Origin: Coprococcus ammoniilyticus
Lineage (GTDB): Bacteria; Bacillota; Clostridia; Lachnospirales; Lachnospiraceae
Reading direction: 5' to 3'
Assembly: GCF_025567345.1 (NCBI RefSeq)
Contig: NZ_JAOQJS010000002.1
Coordinates: forward strand, 420,141-484,140
Length of the DNA stretch: 64,000 bases
In this document: piece after piece, positions 62,321 to 64,000 of the stretch
How positions within the stretch are numbered: the first letter of the stretch is position 1
Layout of the letters: each line of letters starts with the position of its first letter
Position numbers and translations under genes: made by a program
Notes under the pieces: generated by a model
The model's input: only the letters and a program-made list of their open reading frames with translations
What the model was told of the DNA's origin: nothing
The model's database searches: none

Positions 62321-62374
62321 AATACAAACGCCTGTCATTGGTTCTTATTCAATCCAATGGCAGGCGTTTGTATT
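62321..62374. terminator. Long bidirectional hairpin after lysC
   Basis: AATACAAACGCCTG-T-CATTGG (from 62321) pairs with CCAATG-GCAGGCGTTTGTATT (62354-62374) over 20 bp with one wobble, around a 12-nt loop. A strict T run is missing. It separates convergent lysC and the lipoprotein pseudogene and belongs to neither strand alone. Confidence 0.65.
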
Positions 62375-62395
62375 CATATTAAATATATTCCCATT

Positions 62396-62901
62396 TTACC
62401 AGACATCATTATAATTCTGATATGTAATTTTTTTTAACTTTCCTAATGATTTTACTTTTTTCTGATAAGCTTTTTTTGTTGTTCTCTTACCATTTACATA
62501 ATACTCGTTTATTGTTTTATACGTTACCGGATCCATCCTTGTGCTATATTTCGCGACCTCTGTTCCACCCGATTTGGTCTTTTTAAAATATGTTTTTACA
62601 TATAAGCCCCTATGTCCATCAAATTCATCTACAAATGCTTTATCAGACATTTTTGTTATACGTGTATATATACCATGTTGGTCACTCTTTGTACTTTTGC
62701 TTCTAAGCTTTCCTTTATAATAATATTTAAACTTTAAAGGTTTCCCATTTGTCTTATAAAAATATTTATCCAAACACTTCTTGTATGTTGCCTTTGCTTT
62801 TTAGTAAACTTAGATGCTGTCTCGCTTCCACTACATGGCAGTATAAGTGCAACGATCAATAATGCACATAATAAAATAATACTTCTTTTTCTTTTGTAAA
62901 T
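62396..62901 (-). pseudogene. Frameshifted small lipoprotein gene with probable ATT start
   Basis: Two frames join to a single protein. The first encodes YKRKRSIILLCALLIVAL followed by ILPCSGS, a lipoprotein signal, then ETASKFTKK. Adding one A to the run at about 62804-62810 would restore AKATYKKCLDKYFYKT and the remainder to 62396 (a basic, Lys/Tyr-rich domain of about 125 residues). A GGAGG site sits 5 nt before an ATT at 62901; no ATG, GTG or TTG is properly placed, so the start codon may have mutated too. Function is unknown. Confidence 0.7.
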
Positions 62902-63033
62902 GTCTTCCTCCAAATAATTGATATATAAATAATAATATATATTATTTATTATTTCAACCAACTCATTTTCATTTAACATTTACACAATAAAACATTTGCC
63001 CACGACTTCAAGAACAGTTATAAATTTTATCTC

Positions 63034-63252
63034 TTACTGTACATCCGGTTGGCACATCTTAATCCGTTCTGCCGCATCCTTGTTAATCGCAAGACATCTC
63101 CCGTGTACCCGAACGATGACATTTCCGAAAAACGATGATACCACCTGAATCTCATCCCCCGTATCTAACGGACAATCTCCAAATAATGCTTTATCTGCAC
63201 AGTTCCACGCGATCGTTGAACAAAATCCATCCGCTGCATTTGATAATGACAT
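63034..63252 (-). CDS. feoA: FeoA-like small SH3-fold protein
   Basis: A 72-residue protein resembling FeoA, the cytoplasmic partner of the FeoB ferrous iron transporter: PLDTGDEIQVVSSFFGNVIVRVHGRCLAINKDAAERIKM follows the FeoA beta-barrel pattern. Start ATG 63252 follows AAAGGGTGG; the frame is open further upstream without similarity. No feoB is next to it, so an orphan or structural role is possible. Confidence 0.7.
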   Translation of the reverse strand: MSLSNAADGFCSTIAWNCADKALFGDCPLDTGDEIQVVSSFFGNVIVRVHGRCLAINKDAAERIKMCQPDVQ

Positions 63253-63690
63253 CACAATAACCACCCTTTCTTCTAACAAATATGTGTCAATCATCAGCTG
63301 ATATATACTCAGTATATCCCCGCTTATATGAATTATACTTCCGCACTCCCTGTGCAAGTCAATGCTAATTATTGTTCAACAATCTAATCTTTCTTATCAG
63401 AAACTAACTATCTGATCAACCATGCTTTAGAAACCTTTTTGTTCACAAGTTCTGCTATTTATATTTTGTGTGAATAGTTCTCAAGTCGATGAAAAAAAAC
63501 TAGAACATTCACAACATTTCCATCAATATTAAATACAACCACATAATTCATCTGTGGCACAACCGCCTCTCTGTTATCAACATACATAACTCTTCTAATA
63601 CATTATGCCTTGTCCGACAATTATAGAGCTATCTTTATATGAATATAGTTCATTCTCCTTTCGTTTAGTTTGCCCACTTCATTGCCCACC
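63253..63690. other. 438-bp AT-rich region, possible decayed sequence
   Basis: No supported gene. On the minus strand a 42-residue open stretch (63459-63587; MYVDNREAVVPQMNYVVVFN at its start) has no ribosome-binding site and may be a fragment of a lost gene. A GAAAGGAG site near 63660 precedes only a 10-codon frame. Such debris beside a tRNA could be left by a past integration, but I see no direct repeat or integrase motif. Confidence 0.4.
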
Positions 63691-63733
63691 TAAAAAAATA
63701 AAGCCCTGAAAACTCAGCGTTTTCAAGGCTTTC
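63691..63733 (-). terminator. Terminator of the rRNA/tRNA-Trp transcript
   Basis: On the minus strand AAAGCCTTGAAAAC pairs with GTTTTCAGGGCTTT around a 5-nt loop, followed by ATTTTTTTA. It begins directly after the tRNA-Trp 3' end. Confidence 0.9.
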
Positions 63734-63736
63734 TAG

Positions 63737-63807
63737 CAGGGGATGAGAGAATCGAACTCCCACCAAAGGTTTTGGAGACCCCTATCATACCATTTGACCA
63801 ATCCCCT
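63737..63807 (-). tRNA. tRNA-Trp (CCA anticodon)
   Basis: Read on the minus strand, acceptor arms AGGGGAT / ATCCCCT pair fully. The anticodon loop CTCCAAA gives CCA, with stem GGGGT/ACCTT. The T arm is GGGAG-TTCGATT-CTCTC and the discriminator base is G. The 3' CCA is not encoded. The gene lies about 140 bp downstream of the 23S rRNA 3' end and directly before a terminator, so it is the last gene of the rRNA transcript. Confidence 0.95.
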
Positions 63808-63945
63808 ATACTGCTTAAGTGTCCTAAATTGGGACACTTAACAGGTAGATGAAATATTTACTTTTCATGTACCTTCAGAATTTCATACAGAAAGTCTTGC
63901 GACTTCACTCTCTCCAATCTCTTCCGCTTATCTTTCGAACCTCTC

Positions 63946-64000
63946 AGGATAAGTCTTCGACCTATTAGTATCTGTCAGCTGAATGCGTTACCGCACTTAC
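63946..64000 (-). rRNA. 23S rRNA, 3' end (partial)
   Basis: The complement of the last 55 bases reads GTAAGTGCGGTAACGC near the edge and CAGATACTAATAGGTCGAAG towards its end, which matches the conserved 3' terminus of 23S rRNA. The final ACTTATCC would pair with a 5' end of the GGATAAGT type. The rest of the gene lies beyond the window. No 5S rRNA follows before tRNA-Trp. Confidence 0.93.

Noticed and set aside
63459..63587. 42-codon minus-strand frame near tRNA-Trp as a real gene
   Set aside because: No ribosome-binding site and no recognisable domain; kept only as possible debris.

Overview
This window looks like a chromosomal segment of a spore-forming, butyrate-producing Lachnospiraceae, probably close to Coprococcus. 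That placement is inferred from several features: a low-GC genome with Gram-positive gene orders (rimP-nusA, tig-clpP-clpX-lon-ysxC, prfA-prmC, ptb-buk), an alpha/beta small acid-soluble spore protein, a MurT/GatD pair, a reverse rubrerythrin, and an exosortase-G (XrtG, Firmicu-CTERM) locus. The left edge cuts nusA and the right edge cuts the 3' end of a 23S rRNA gene. Most genes are on the minus strand.

Layout. 1-2.3 kb: nusA, rimP and a siroheme-branch dehydrogenase. rimP has no ATG, GTG or TTG at its conserved N-terminus; an AUU start fits, behind a leader with a strong promoter and a terminator-like hairpin. 2.6-12.3 kb: a SpoIID-like/peptidoglycan-binding protein, a PH-domain protein, htpG with a perfect HrcA (CIRCE) operator, methionine aminopeptidase, pyrE, and an operon joining a TAXI-type solute-binding lipoprotein to a GltS-type glutamate symporter and a small protein. 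The convergent gaps here hold unusually long inverted-repeat elements with a shared RNA-like core. 12.3-20.5 kb: a 1,275-residue GGDEF/EAL protein, pyrD-pyrK-pyrF, a chorismate mutase-ACT protein with a shrunken prephenate dehydratase region, and a VanZ-like protein. 20.8-34.1 kb: membrane and secreted proteins, reverse rubrerythrin, DegV, MurT with a GatD homologue that has lost both catalytic residues, prfA-prmC-yqhQ-like-rpmE, and rho with a long disordered insert. 34.4-46.8 kb: a DUF4364-like protein, ysxC, lon, clpX, clpP, tig, a spore protein, buk-ptb, luxS-mtnN, a cysteine hydrolase and an unknown protein. 46.9-50.8 kb: a decaying sugar operon in which two genes (transketolase and an L-fucose isomerase-like gene) are internal-deletion wrecks around intact transaldolase and PfkB kinase genes, facing a LacI-type regulator whose upstream region carries 12-bp iterons. 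50.9-60.6 kb: a DUF2974-like hydrolase, a thioesterase and the XrtG locus. 60.9-64 kb: aspartate kinase, a frameshifted lipoprotein gene, an FeoA-like protein, tRNA-Trp and the 23S rRNA 3' end.

The best candidate for something undescribed is the family of long hairpin elements at 3832-3986, 4027-4368 and 12104-12268, with a more distant relative at 7652-7886. Their arms differ in sequence from copy to copy but stay self-complementary. Three copies share a core with compensatory base changes and a C-GNRA-G loop (GAAA, GCGA, GGAA), which argues for selection on an RNA structure. All lie between convergent genes. Next in interest are the TAXI/GltS pairing, the catalytically dead GatD, and the XrtG locus with two cysteine-less PTPS-like proteins and a receptor ending in a degenerate GGDEF domain.

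No database search was run. Family names come from motif recognition, and start codons were chosen from ribosome-binding sites and known N-termini.
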